Under the pieces are notes generated by a model, which made no database searches, was not told the origin of the DNA, and was given only the letters and a program-made list of their open reading frames with translations. This document shows positions 18,724 to 26,773 of a stretch of DNA of 64,000 nt, in pieces (position 1 is the stretch's first letter; the number at the start of each line of letters is the position of its first letter). The stretch covers positions 26,439 through 90,438 of the forward strand of contig JAFDVW010000002.1 of NCBI GenBank assembly GCA_018268755.1, written 5' to 3'. Both the position numbers and the translations under genes were made by a program. Source of the DNA: Acidobacteriota bacterium. GTDB taxonomy: Bacteria > Acidobacteriota > Terriglobia > Terriglobales > Acidobacteriaceae.

Positions 18724-19053
18724 ATGGCCGAAGCCCAGCAGGAAAAGCGGGGGACCCGCCGGTTCGCACTTCGTTTGCCCGTCTCGGTGCAGTACCAGGA
18801 AGAAGGTTCTTCCCAACGTCCCGCCCAGACCCGGGATGTGAGTGCGCGCGGCATTTGCTTTTTTATCGACAACGGCATCTCTCCCGGATCGCCGCTCGAG
18901 TTCACCCTCACTCTGCCCCCGGAGATTACCCTGACGGAAAGCATCCGGGTGCATTGCAAGGGACATGTCGTACGCGCCGACGAAGGACAACCGGAAGGCA
19001 AGGTAGCCGTCGCCGCCGTCATCGACGAATACGAGTTCCTGGCGGAATCCTGA
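18724..19053 (+). CDS. Single-domain PilZ protein
   Basis: PilZ domains bind cyclic di-GMP. This 109-residue protein is essentially the domain alone, with the RxxxR motif in RRFALRLPV and the DxSxxG motif in RDVSARGICFF, both needed for ligand binding. The ATG at 18724 follows GGAGGA directly, so it is preferred over an in-frame start at 18697. A TTGACA at 18673-18678 may be a -35 box, but the -10 is weak. A second single-domain PilZ protein is encoded at 26304-26672. Target processes are unknown; envelope biology is suggested by the next gene. Confidence 0.87.
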   Translation: MAEAQQEKRGTRRFALRLPVSVQYQEEGSSQRPAQTRDVSARGICFFIDNGISPGSPLEFTLTLPPEITLTESIRVHCKGHVVRADEGQPEGKVAVAAVIDEYEFLAES

Positions 19054-19158
19054 TCCGCTTCGGCCTCCGTTACGCCCCTGCGTGTCCGCCCTGCGACTTC
19101 ACCCCGTCTGCCGCGAGTGATATCGTGGAACTATCGCTCGTGCTTCCGAGATGATTCC

Positions 19159-20577
19159 TTGTCGCGCACCAGCTTCCCATTCGCGCTTCTGACGGCCGCC
19201 ATTCTGCTCGCGCATTATGGCTCCGCCCAGACCCCTCCCCCGCCGCCTACCGTGGCGGTGGTGCAGGCGGTGCGCGTGGTCCCCGATAAGGATGGGCCCT
19301 CGGTCGAAATCTTGGCCAATCGCTCGGTGACCCCGCAGATCCGCAAGCTGGACAACCCGCCGCGCCTGGTGATTGATCTGCCCAATACCAATTTTTCCCT
19401 CAAGCGCAAGCGCTTTGCCATCAGCAGTGACGAGATCAGCGCCGTTCGCCTTGATCAGTTTCAAAAAGAACCGCCCGTTACCCGCGTGGTGGTGGACTTG
19501 CTGAAGCCGGTCGCCTATTCCTGGGACACCGCCGGTAACCGCCTCATGGTGCGCCTCCGCGCCGAAGCTCCTCCCTCGCCCCAGCCGCCCACCGTAATGT
19601 CGCTCCACAAATCCGCCGAACCCGCGGTGGTGCCGGTGAGCTCCGGGAACAGCGGAGTAATGGCGATCGCGGGCAGCCGCTTGGCCGCCGGCTCCTCCAT
19701 CACCGCCGGCTCCGATACTGCCATCCTGCATTTGGCGCGTGGCGGCGAAGTCCGGGTTTGCCCGGGCAGCACCGTCTCCGCCACGCCCTCGCAATCTGGG
19801 CGCGATCTGATGCTGGCCATGAACACCGGCTCGCTGGAGACCAACTATTCCCTCGATACCTCCGCCGATTCCGTGCTCACCCCGGACTTCCGCATTCTGC
19901 TGGCCGGTCCCGGCGATTTTCGCTATGCCATCAGCGTGGATTCGCGCGGCAATACCTGCGTGCGCACTCTGCCCGGCAACACCGCATCGGCGATCGTCTC
20001 AGAGTTGATGGGAGATGGGACTTACCAGGTGAAACCCGGGGAGCAGGTAGTATTTCGCTCCGGACGCCTGGCCGCGCGCGACAACGAGATTCCCCTCGGC
20101 TGTGGCTGTCCCGCCCCGGCCACGCGCGAAGTGCTGCGCGCCGCCACGCCTTCGGTTCCACCCATTCCCGACGAAAAGCTGCCCCCGTCCTCGCGCCTGG
20201 CTTCCCCGGGAGAAACGCTGCAGCCCGTGCCGCCGCCGGTTTCTGCCCGCGAACTGAATACTCGCAGCCAGCTGCCGGGTCAGGTCACGGTTTCGGTGGC
20301 AGAACCGGATATGCCGCCCCTGCCGGCCAGCAAGCCCAATGATGTCCAAGTGCAGATCGATGCGCCCTTTGTCTTCCGCGCTGCCGATCCGCCGCCCGCA
20401 CCCACGCCGGTCGCCCCCATCCTCGAAGCCCGCAACCTGCCCTTGCGCGCGATTCCAGGAGAGACCCGGGCCCCGCTGCTGGAATTGCCCCCCGCCCAGC
20501 CCCCGGCGCAGACCAAGCCCCCCCAGCGCAGTTTCCTGGGGAAAGTGAAGGGATTCTTCGCCGCGATCTTCCGCTAG
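19159..20577 (+). CDS. Secreted AMIN-domain plus FecR-like protein with Pro-rich tail
   Basis: This large exported protein of about 472 residues has four visible regions. A signal peptide ends near HYGSAQ. An AMIN-like domain follows (about 25-125, PRLVIDLPNTNF and VVVDLLKPVAYSWD), a fold found in PilQ and amidases and linked to cell-wall binding. A FecR-like beta region comes next (about 165-290, GSSITAGSDTAILHLARGGEVRVCPGS). The tail is a long Pro-rich stretch ending in a basic amphipathic segment, LGKVKGFFAAIFR. The start is uncertain: I prefer the TTG at 19159, which puts the signal peptide at the very N terminus; a GTG at 19117 adds 14 residues. A structural or sensory envelope role is inferred. 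Confidence 0.75.
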   Translation: MSRTSFPFALLTAAILLAHYGSAQTPPPPPTVAVVQAVRVVPDKDGPSVEILANRSVTPQIRKLDNPPRLVIDLPNTNFSLKRKRFAISSDEISAVRLDQFQKEPPVTRVVVDLLKPVAYSWDTAGNRLMVRLRAEAPPSPQPPTVMSLHKSAEPAVVPVSSGNSGVMAIAGSRLAAGSSITAGSDTAILHLARGGEVRVCPGSTVSATPSQSGRDLMLAMNTGSLETNYSLDTSADSVLTPDFRILLAGPGDFRYAISVDSRGNTCVRTLPGNTASAIVSELMGDGTYQVKPGEQVVFRSGRLAARDNEIPLGCGCPAPATREVLRAATPSVPPIPDEKLPPSSRLASPGETLQPVPPPVSARELNTRSQLPGQVTVSVAEPDMPPLPASKPNDVQVQIDAPFVFRAADPPPAPTPVAPILEARNLPLRAIPGETRAPLLELPPAQPPAQTKPPQRSFLGKVKGFFAAIFR

Positions 20578-20605
20578 CCTGCCGAATACCAGGATTTTTT
20601 ATGGA

Positions 20606-20884
20606 TTAGCCCCGGCGAATGCTGCGGGCCAGCGGCTTTACGCGATCACGCAGGTCTTCCGCGATCTCCGCACCGCGCTCCAGGGCGTCTTCGGCGGAAT
20701 CCTTCCAGTCTTCCACCCGGTCCATGGCGTCGTCATACTTGCGGCGAAGGTCCTTGCGCAGCTGCCTGCCCGTCTTCGGGGCCAGGAGCAGTGCGGTCAG
20801 AGCGCCCGCTCCCAGTCCAATGAGCAGAAATGTTACCGCCACGCCGACGTTGCTGCCTTCCGAAGATCGTTTTTCTTCACTCAT
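20606..20884 (-). CDS. YtxH-domain membrane protein
   Basis: The 92-residue product has a short acidic N terminus, one membrane segment with the typical GAGALTALLLAPKTGRQLRK pattern (APxxGxxxR), and a long charged amphipathic helix (RRKYDDAMDRVEDWKDSAED) that likely forms a coiled coil in the cytoplasm. This is the YtxH family, linked with general stress in Bacillus; its molecular role is not established. The ATG at 20884 has GAGGT upstream; an in-frame start 30 bases earlier is not supported. Confidence 0.85.
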   Translation of the reverse strand: MSEEKRSSEGSNVGVAVTFLLIGLGAGALTALLLAPKTGRQLRKDLRRKYDDAMDRVEDWKDSAEDALERGAEIAEDLRDRVKPLARSIRRG

Positions 20885-21114
20885 AAATGGACCTCGCCGA
20901 AATAGGTTTGCCAAACTTTGCCTATTCTATCCCTCGCTTGCCCCGCCCCGCTGCGAAACTTGCCCGCCGGCAAGTTACTGTTGGGGCAGCATTCCCAAAA
21001 TCAAGGGCCTCCGTTAAAATAAATGCTTTGCTGTCCGTGGCCTGGCGGAAAATGTGGTTCGCCCGCCTTTCGCCGGCCGATTGCCTTCCATTTCTTAAGG
21101 AGATTTACGCCGCA

Positions 21115-21675
21115 ATGGCCATCCCTGCGACCCAGCTTCGCCCCGGCATGATCATCAAGCACAACAATGATCTGCATTCTGTTTTCAGCGTCGAGCACCG
21201 TACTCCGGGCAACCTCCGCGCCTTCATCCAGGCAAAATTGCGCAATCTGCGCACCGGCGCCATGTTTGAGCACCGCTTCCGCTCGCCTGACCCCATCGAA
21301 AAGATCACCGTGGATGAAGTGGACATGGAGTTCCTTTATAGTGACGGCGACGATTACTACTTCATGAACACCGAGAACTTCGAACAGACCCATCTCACCC
21401 GCGACACCCTGGGTGACGCCGTGGACTACCTGATTGCCAACCTGCAGATCAAAGTCGAGTTCTTCGACGGCAAGGCGGTCGGCATCGAGCTGCCCCAGAC
21501 CGTGGAGCTTACCGTAATTGAAACCGAGCCCGGCCTGAAGAGCGCCACCGCTTCCAGTGTGACCAAGCCGGCCAAGACCGAGACCGGTCTGGTGGTGCAG
21601 GTACCGCCCTTTATCAACGAAGGGGAAAAAATCAAAGTCGACACCGCCGAAGGGACTTATCTCTCGCGGGCCTGA
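21115..21675 (+). CDS. efp: Elongation factor P
   Basis: EF-P binds ribosomes stalled on proline runs and helps peptide bond formation. The 186-residue length and three beta-barrel domains fit, with NEGEKIKVDTAEGTYLSR as the C-terminal signature. The loop that carries the modified residue reads HRTPGNLRAF. Asn33 aligns with the modified Lys34 of E. coli EF-P, so neither lysine nor the arginine used by EarP is at the tip; an Arg follows two residues later. AAGGAGA lies 12-13 bases before the ATG at 21115, a longer spacing than usual. The gene is probably co-transcribed with acyP and apt. Confidence 0.94.
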   Translation: MAIPATQLRPGMIIKHNNDLHSVFSVEHRTPGNLRAFIQAKLRNLRTGAMFEHRFRSPDPIEKITVDEVDMEFLYSDGDDYYFMNTENFEQTHLTRDTLGDAVDYLIANLQIKVEFFDGKAVGIELPQTVELTVIETEPGLKSATASSVTKPAKTETGLVVQVPPFINEGEKIKVDTAEGTYLSRA

Positions 21676-21691
21676 TTTCGTCCTTAATCCC

Positions 21692-21985
21692 ATGACTACT
21701 GCCCCACAGTCCGCCCTCCGTTTCATTGTGCGGGGACGCGTGCAGGGCGTCGGCTTCCGCTGGTTCGTGGAGCACGAAGCCCAACTCCTGGGAGTCACTG
21801 GCTGGGTGCGCAATAACTCGGACAGCACCGTGGAAGTTCTGGCCCAGGGTACGCGCGAGCAGCTGGTAGGCCTGCGCGGCCGCTTGCACCAGGGTCCCCG
21901 CGCCTCGCGCGTGGATGCTGTCGAAGAATTTGAAGCGCGGCCGCTCCCCGGCCTTACTTCATTTCGCATTGAAGGAGACTCGTAA
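21692..21985 (+). CDS. acyP: Acylphosphatase
   Basis: Acylphosphatase hydrolyses carboxyl-phosphate bonds of small acyl phosphates. The 97-residue protein has the signature [18 protein letters not shown], with the phosphate-binding arginine, and the catalytic asparagine in [13 protein letters not shown]. It lies 16 bases after efp and ends one base before the apt start, so translational coupling within an efp-acyP-apt transcript is likely. Confidence 0.93.
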   Translation: MTTAPQSALRFIVRGRVQGVGFRWFVEHEAQLLGVTGWVRNNSDSTVEVLAQGTREQLVGLRGRLHQGPRASRVDAVEEFEARPLPGLTSFRIEGDS

Positions 21986-21986
21986 C

Positions 21987-22529
21987 ATGTCCCAGTCGGG
22001 CCTGAACTCCGATCAGCTGAAAAAATTGATCCGCGAAGTCCCTGACTTCCCCAAGCCGGGCATCCTGTTTTACGACATCACAACCCTGCTCAAAGACAAG
22101 CTCGGCTTCGCCGCGCTCATCGATCAGCTCTCCGAGCAGTACATCGGCAAGCACATCGACCTCATCCTGGGCATGGAGGCGCGTGGCTTCATCTTCGGGC
22201 CTGCGCTCGCTTATCGCCTCAACGCCGGCTTCGTGCCCGTGCGCAAACCCGGGAAACTTCCCGCCCCCACCACCAAGGTCTCCTATGACCTGGAATATGG
22301 CAGCAATACCCTGGAAATTCATAAGGACGCCATCCAGAAGGGACAGCGCGTGTTGATCGTGGACGACTTGCTGGCCACCGGCGGCACCGCCGAAGCCACT
22401 GCCCGGCTCGCCGTATCCCTCGGCGCGGACATCGCGGGATTTACTTTCGTGGTGGAACTCGACTTCCTGAATGGACGCGAGAAACTGAAGCCCTACCCGG
22501 TCTTCTCCCTGCTCAACTATGACAAGTAG
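21987..22529 (+). CDS. apt: Adenine phosphoribosyltransferase
   Basis: Apt salvages adenine to AMP using PRPP. The 180-residue length is typical. Motifs include the family start [20 protein letters not shown], the [17 protein letters not shown] segment and the PRPP-binding loop [23 protein letters not shown] at 21971-21977 lies inside the end of acyP and sets the ATG at 21987. An in-frame extension upstream into acyP is not protein-like. Confidence 0.95.
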   Translation: MSQSGLNSDQLKKLIREVPDFPKPGILFYDITTLLKDKLGFAALIDQLSEQYIGKHIDLILGMEARGFIFGPALAYRLNAGFVPVRKPGKLPAPTTKVSYDLEYGSNTLEIHKDAIQKGQRVLIVDDLLATGGTAEATARLAVSLGADIAGFTFVVELDFLNGREKLKPYPVFSLLNYDK

Positions 22530-22576
22530 GCATACACCGGTGGCGGCTTCCTGCGCTGCCGGCGCCGCTCGTGGAT

Positions 22577-22792
22577 TTAGCGGAAGATTTCTTCCAGGAC
22601 CAGGACCAGTCCGTACCACACCAGCCCGCTGAATAAGAGGGCGGTGGTGAATCCCAGGATTCGGTCCCAGCGAAAATGGGGTGAGTGTTCTGCCTGGAAT
22701 TCGGAGGACAACGGGGCCTCAAACTGCAGATTGCGCCGCTGGGGAGTGGGTAGATCTACCGCGTGGATCCATTTCGCGGTTTCGTAGCGCAT
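22577..22792 (-). CDS. Small single-span membrane protein
   Basis: The 71-residue product has a polar N-terminal half and one membrane helix near the C terminus (about 47-66, ILGFTTALLFSGLVWYGLVLVL), ending in EEIFR. I know no named family. Codon use is consistent with a real gene and it fills an otherwise empty gap, but the ribosome site is weak. No functional inference is possible beyond membrane location. Confidence 0.5.
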   Translation of the reverse strand: MRYETAKWIHAVDLPTPQRRNLQFEAPLSSEFQAEHSPHFRWDRILGFTTALLFSGLVWYGLVLVLEEIFR

Positions 22793-22957
22793 GAGATTAG
22801 CCTACCTTTCAACGGGGGGATAAAGGCACGCTCACTTCTACTGCACCAAATTGTGGCACTGCTTGAAAAACAGGTCATCTTACAGGAGGCGGTGCTTCTC
22901 GACCACTAAAAAATGCCACCGCCGGGCGGGAACGTGACCGGCGGTCCCACCGCTTCC

Positions 22958-24208
22958 CTATCCACCACGCTGCACATACAGCATGTAAGCCGTCAGCGCC
23001 GTGATCAACACCGTGATCGCCCAGGCCCCAATATTGTAGGCCCGCGGATTCCTGTAGCTTCCCATGAGGTCGGGCTTGTTCACTAGTAACAAGATCAGCA
23101 CCAGCACCACCGGCAGCAGCACTCCATTCAGCACCTGGGAAAAAATCGCCACCTTGATGAGAGGGAAATTGGGCAGCAGAATCACCACTGCTCCCAGGGC
23201 GATCAGCCCGGTGTAGAGCCCGTAGAACACCGGGGCATTCTTGAACTTCTTGTTCAGGCCCGCTTCAAATCCCATGGCTTCACAAACCGTGTAGGCCGTG
23301 GAAAGCGGCAAAATCGACGCCGCAAACAGCGAGGCGTTCAGCAGGCCCACCGAAAACAGGATGAAGGCGTAGTCTCCGCCCAGCGGGCGCAGCGACTGGG
23401 CCGCGTCCGCCGCGTCGGTGATGTGATAGTAGCCGCGCGCAAACAGCGTGGCGGCGCAGGCCACGACAATGAAACCCGCCACCAGCACGGAAAATACCGA
23501 GCCCACAATGGCGTCGGCCTGGCTGTATTTCAGATCGTTCTTTCCTGCGCCTCGTTCCACCACCGAGGCCTGCAAGTAGAACTGCTGCCAGGGTGCGATG
23601 GTGGCCCCGATAATGCCCACCGATAAATACAGGTAGGAGGAGTCCTTCAGGTCTTTGAGCGACGGCAGTTGCACAATGTGTTCGGCCGCCTGCATCCAGT
23701 CCGGCTTGGCCAGCACCGCGGTGACGATGTAGGCGATGTAAAGGAACGACAGGAAGACAAAGATCTTTTCCAGCTTCTTGTAGTCGCCAAAAACTACCAG
23801 CGACCACACCAGAACGGCCGCAATCGGCACAGAAATATACTTGCTGATCCCGAACAGCTGCATGCTGCTGGCCACGCCGGCGAATTCCGAGAGCACATCG
23901 CAGAAGTTGCACAACACCAGGCCCACCATCAGCAGGAAGGTCAGACGGATGCCATATTCCTCGCGCACCAGGGCGCTCAGGCCTTTGCCCGTGACCACGC
24001 CCATGCGCGCGGCAATTTCCTGGGCGAAGGTCAACGCGATCGCCACCGGAATCATGGTCCAAAGCAGGGAATAACCGAACTGCGCCCCGGCCGAGGCGTA
24101 GGTGTAGATGCCTCCCGCGTCGTTATCTACATTCGCGGTGATGAAGCCCGGCCCCAGGATGGAGAGCACGAACAGCAACCGGGTTGTCCAATAGCGCCAG
24201 CGCCGCAC
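22958..24208 (-). CDS. Nramp (SLC11)-family transporter, NRMT-like divergent type
   Basis: This is a 416-residue polytopic protein with about 11 membrane segments. It belongs to the Nramp family by overall pattern, but its ion-binding motifs differ from MntH. The first helix reads GPGFITANVDNDAGGI, so the canonical DPGN is DAGG. The sixth helix reads GATIAPWQQ where MntH has GATVMPH, so the metal-selecting Met becomes Ala. The same D-kept, N-to-G and M-to-A pattern is, as I recall, that of the NRMT group of Nramp-related magnesium/manganese transporters. Magnesium or another hard divalent cation is therefore more likely than iron or manganese uptake of the MntH type. No riboswitch was recognised upstream. 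Confidence 0.85.
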   Translation of the reverse strand: MRRWRYWTTRLLFVLSILGPGFITANVDNDAGGIYTYASAGAQFGYSLLWTMIPVAIALTFAQEIAARMGVVTGKGLSALVREEYGIRLTFLLMVGLVLCNFCDVLSEFAGVASSMQLFGISKYISVPIAAVLVWSLVVFGDYKKLEKIFVFLSFLYIAYIVTAVLAKPDWMQAAEHIVQLPSLKDLKDSSYLYLSVGIIGATIAPWQQFYLQASVVERGAGKNDLKYSQADAIVGSVFSVLVAGFIVVACAATLFARGYYHITDAADAAQSLRPLGGDYAFILFSVGLLNASLFAASILPLSTAYTVCEAMGFEAGLNKKFKNAPVFYGLYTGLIALGAVVILLPNFPLIKVAIFSQVLNGVLLPVVLVLILLLVNKPDLMGSYRNPRAYNIGAWAITVLITALTAYMLYVQRGG

Positions 24209-24331
24209 GACTGTCTCCAGGGTCCGAATTGAGGCAAGTTTGCATAGCCGATCTCAAAACCAGAGGAATAGCTAGATTATGGGAAGCCCGCCGATCGTAC
24301 AACCGCAAAACCTGATTTTTTGGGGGAAAGT

Positions 24332-24601
24332 TCACTTTCCCGGCTTGTCTTCACTAATCAGCAGAACCCCGTCCTTGGGAAGGTAGCTCTTGCGCCGGAA
24401 CCAATCTTCCATCGCTTCTTTCAGCTGGCCCATCGGCACCGTGCTTCCCACCTCCATCACACCGTCCGCCACCGGTAAGGTGTCGTCGAAGACCGTGGCA
24501 TTGGTGAAGTTGCGCATGGAAAAACTGTCCAGCCACTTCATAGGGCAGGCTGTCCTATGGCCGTGGCTTTCATACTCCACACGGATTTTGCGGGCAAACA
24601 T
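24332..24601 (-). CDS. Hypothetical protein, 89 aa
   Basis: I do not recognise the family. The product is soluble, has no signal peptide, and includes an acidic central part (NATVFDDTLPVADGVMEVGS) followed by a helix with GQLKEAMEDWFRRKSYLPKDG. AAGAGA precedes the ATG at 24601. It lies upstream of the Nramp-like gene on the same strand with a 123-base gap, and could be in the same transcript. The codon pattern supports a real gene. Confidence 0.5.
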   Translation of the reverse strand: MFARKIRVEYESHGHRTACPMKWLDSFSMRNFTNATVFDDTLPVADGVMEVGSTVPMGQLKEAMEDWFRRKSYLPKDGVLLISEDKPGK

Positions 24602-24718
24602 TCTCTTGATTTAAACACAGCCGCTGCCCACACCGCGAATTTCTGCCAAGGCTATACTGCTTAGGCTGCAACCGGAGATCTTCTTTCCGGCATCCATGCT
24701 CCTGCGGGAGAACACCTC

Positions 24719-24964
24719 ATGTTTCTTCTCTACTTGTTGATCGTCGGGCTGATTGCCGGCTGGGCCACCGGCAAAATCATGAAGGGCTCCGGCTACGGGG
24801 TCGGCATGGACATCGTGCTGGGCATCGTAGGCGCCATTGTGGGCGGCTGGATTATGCGGCTACTGGGCTTCTATACCACGGGAGGGCTCATTCCCAGCAT
24901 CCTGGTGGCGATCCTCGGGGCAGTGGTTGTTGTCGCCCTGGTGCGCCGGCTGCGGCGCGTTTGA
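24719..24964 (+). CDS. GlsB/YeaQ/YmgE-family membrane protein
   Basis: The 81-residue product has three membrane segments rich in glycine, with GLIAGWATGKIMKGSGYG and GAIVGGWIMRLLGF typical of the transglycosylase-associated/GlsB family. Members are stress-induced inner-membrane proteins of unclear mechanism. GGGAG lies about 9 bases before the ATG. The gene stands alone and converges with the gene at 25030-25389. Confidence 0.88.
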   Translation: MFLLYLLIVGLIAGWATGKIMKGSGYGVGMDIVLGIVGAIVGGWIMRLLGFYTTGGLIPSILVAILGAVVVVALVRRLRRV

Positions 24965-24981
24965 ATTCCCTGCAAAACAAA

Positions 24982-25003
24982 AAGCCCGGCGCCGGCCGGG
25001 CTT
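24982..25003 (-). terminator. Terminator for the 25030-25389 gene
   Basis: A perfect 9-bp stem (AAGCCCGGC 24982-24990, GCCGGGCTT 24995-25003) with a four-base loop has an A-rich tract on its left, giving U's after the hairpin on the minus-strand transcript. It may also help end the plus-strand gene that stops at 24964. Confidence 0.75.
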
Positions 25004-25029
25004 AGGTGATCCTGAAAATCTGAGAAATC

Positions 25030-25389
25030 CTATTGCGTAACCGGCTGGCTCTCCGCTTCCTTGGCCACCGCTTCCAGGTGGGCCAGCGTCTCCGCCACGG
25101 TCAGAGAATACATCTCCCGGCCAACGCCCTCGCCGGATTCCAGCGCCGTCTTCAGAAAGTGACCGGCAATCTCAATCGCCAGCGCATCCGTGATCAACTG
25201 GCCGGTGCGGTTCTTATACTCCACCCAAGCCGGGTGCGGCAGGGCGACCCATACTGTACGGCCGTCTACCAGAAACTTCACGTCCACGGCATCGGCGTGG
25301 CGGGTGGCGATGGCCACAATCAGGGCCTGATAAATACAGTGGACTTGCCGCTTGCTCCAGCGGTCGGTAGCGTGAAAATCGCGGTACAT
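25030..25389 (-). CDS. Hypothetical protein, 119 aa
   Basis: The product is a small soluble protein with no signal peptide, starting MYRDFHATDRWSKRQVHCIY and ending in an acidic helix. The central VDVKFLVDGRTVWVALPHPAW and a following HLK-type helix suggest a compact alpha/beta fold, but I recognise no family. I chose the ATG at 25389 over one 36 bases upstream because the longer N terminus (MPPGPGFDILIG) looks non-coding. It is divergent from purN with about 105 bases between starts. Confidence 0.6.
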   Translation of the reverse strand: MYRDFHATDRWSKRQVHCIYQALIVAIATRHADAVDVKFLVDGRTVWVALPHPAWVEYKNRTGQLITDALAIEIAGHFLKTALESGEGVGREMYSLTVAETLAHLEAVAKEAESQPVTQ

Positions 25390-25494
25390 GCCTATTAGGA
25401 TATCGAACCCCGGGCCGGGCGGCAAATGCGGGCGAGCAGGGCCTACGGTAAAATCGCCTGTACTCTAAAGCCACTGGCCAAACCAGACACCGCC

Positions 25495-26097
25495 ATGAAA
25501 AACCTCGGCATTCTGCTTTCCGGGCGCGGCTCTAACTTTGAAGCCATCGCCGCCAATGTCAACGCCGGCCGCATTCCCGGCGCCCGCATCGCCGTGGTCA
25601 TCTCCAATAAACCCGATGCCGGCGGCATTGCCACCGCGCAAAAGCTCGGCCTGCCTACCCAGGTCATTCCTTCCCGGGGCAAATCCCGCGAAGAGCATGA
25701 CCGGGAAATCGTGGCCGCCCTGCGCGCCCACCAGGTGGATTTGGTCTGCCTCGCCGGATACATGCGCCTGCTCTCCCCCTGGTTCGTGCAGCAATATCCT
25801 CACCGTATCCTGAACATCCATCCTTCCTTGTTACCCGCGTTTCCCGGCCTCGAGGCCCAGCAACAAGCCTTCGCCTATGGGGTCAAGGTTTCCGGCTGCA
25901 CCGTGCATTTCGTAGATGAAGAGCTCGACCACGGCGCCATCATCGTGCAGAAGGCTGTTCCCGTTCTGGATAGCGACGACGAGCACTCCCTGGCCCTGCG
26001 CATTCTCGAACAGGAACATCTGGCCTATTCCGAAGCCATTCGCCTGGTGCTGGATGGCAGTTACCAGGTGGTGGGACGGCGTCTACAAAAGCGCTAG
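25495..26097 (+). CDS. purN: Phosphoribosylglycinamide formyltransferase
   Basis: PurN transfers a formyl group from 10-formyl-THF to GAR in purine synthesis. The 200-residue protein starts KNLGILLSGRGSNFEAI (phosphate-binding loop), carries the active-site region RILNIHPSLLPAFPG with the catalytic Asn-His pair, and then SGCTVHFVDEELDHGAIIVQ with the conserved aspartate. The start at 25495 gives the normal short N terminus. A TAAAAT at 25449-25454 could be its -10 box. No other pur genes are adjacent. Confidence 0.94.
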   Translation: MKNLGILLSGRGSNFEAIAANVNAGRIPGARIAVVISNKPDAGGIATAQKLGLPTQVIPSRGKSREEHDREIVAALRAHQVDLVCLAGYMRLLSPWFVQQYPHRILNIHPSLLPAFPGLEAQQQAFAYGVKVSGCTVHFVDEELDHGAIIVQKAVPVLDSDDEHSLALRILEQEHLAYSEAIRLVLDGSYQVVGRRLQKR

Positions 26098-26303
26098 CGT
26101 TCTGCCCCCGGTACGTAAAATTCCCGGAACTGGACGCCTTACTTTTGGAATACCCGCCGGTTACTCCGGCGCGGCCGGATATCTCACACAAAACACGGTG
26201 CTTCTCTCTGCCTTGCTGGGCGCGGGATTTGGCCTTTCTCGTGCACTTTCTCTCCTCGTAAAGCAGTTGCGAAATCGCCCGAACGACAGGAGATGACGTA
26301 AAT

Positions 26304-26672
26304 ATGCACACTCAAGAACATGTTCTCGATCAGGAAGTAGCTTCCTTTCTGCCCCCTCGCCGCTTCCCCCGCTTCGCCCTCGATGTAGCGGTGACCATTC
26401 ACTGCCGCACCGGCGAATTGCTCCCCGGCCGCGCCCTCGACATCAGCGAACGCGGTATGGCCGTCACTATTCCGGTGCAGGTGCCGGTGGGAGAAGTGGT
26501 CGCCTTGGAATTCGAAATGCCCCTCGAACGCATCAGCGTGGCCGCCATCGTACGCAACCGCAAGCGCTTCCGCTACGGCCTGGAATTCATCCAGCCCAAC
26601 ATCGCGGAAGAAGAAATCAAACGCAATCTCTCCCTGCTCGGCGCTATTGGAGATTGGAAAATTCAGTCTTGA
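26304..26672 (+). CDS. Single-domain PilZ protein
   Basis: A second cyclic-di-GMP-type PilZ protein, 122 residues, with about 18 residues before the domain. The ligand motifs are RRFPRFALDV (RxxxR) and LDISERGMAV (DxSxxG), and the barrel ends KRFRYGLEFIQP. It is not a close copy of the protein encoded at 18724. It lies between purN and tyrS with its own AGGAGATG-type translation start region and no obvious functional link to either. Confidence 0.87.
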   Translation: MHTQEHVLDQEVASFLPPRRFPRFALDVAVTIHCRTGELLPGRALDISERGMAVTIPVQVPVGEVVALEFEMPLERISVAAIVRNRKRFRYGLEFIQPNIAEEEIKRNLSLLGAIGDWKIQS

Positions 26673-26759
26673 GCCTGCGCCGCCGGATACTCGCGCCGGC
26701 TCCCCCACTCCCCTTTTAAAACATTTCTGCCCGCCTCGGCGGTGGATGAGCACATTCCT

Positions 26760-26765
26760 TATAAT
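26760..26765 (+). promoter_or_regulatory. -10 box very close to the tyrS start
   Basis: A perfect TATAAT ends only eight bases before the tyrS ATG at 26774. Transcription from it would begin about two bases before the start codon, giving a leaderless or nearly leaderless mRNA. No -35 consensus is visible at normal spacing. Confidence 0.4.
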
Positions 26766-26773
26766 GTCCTCCG

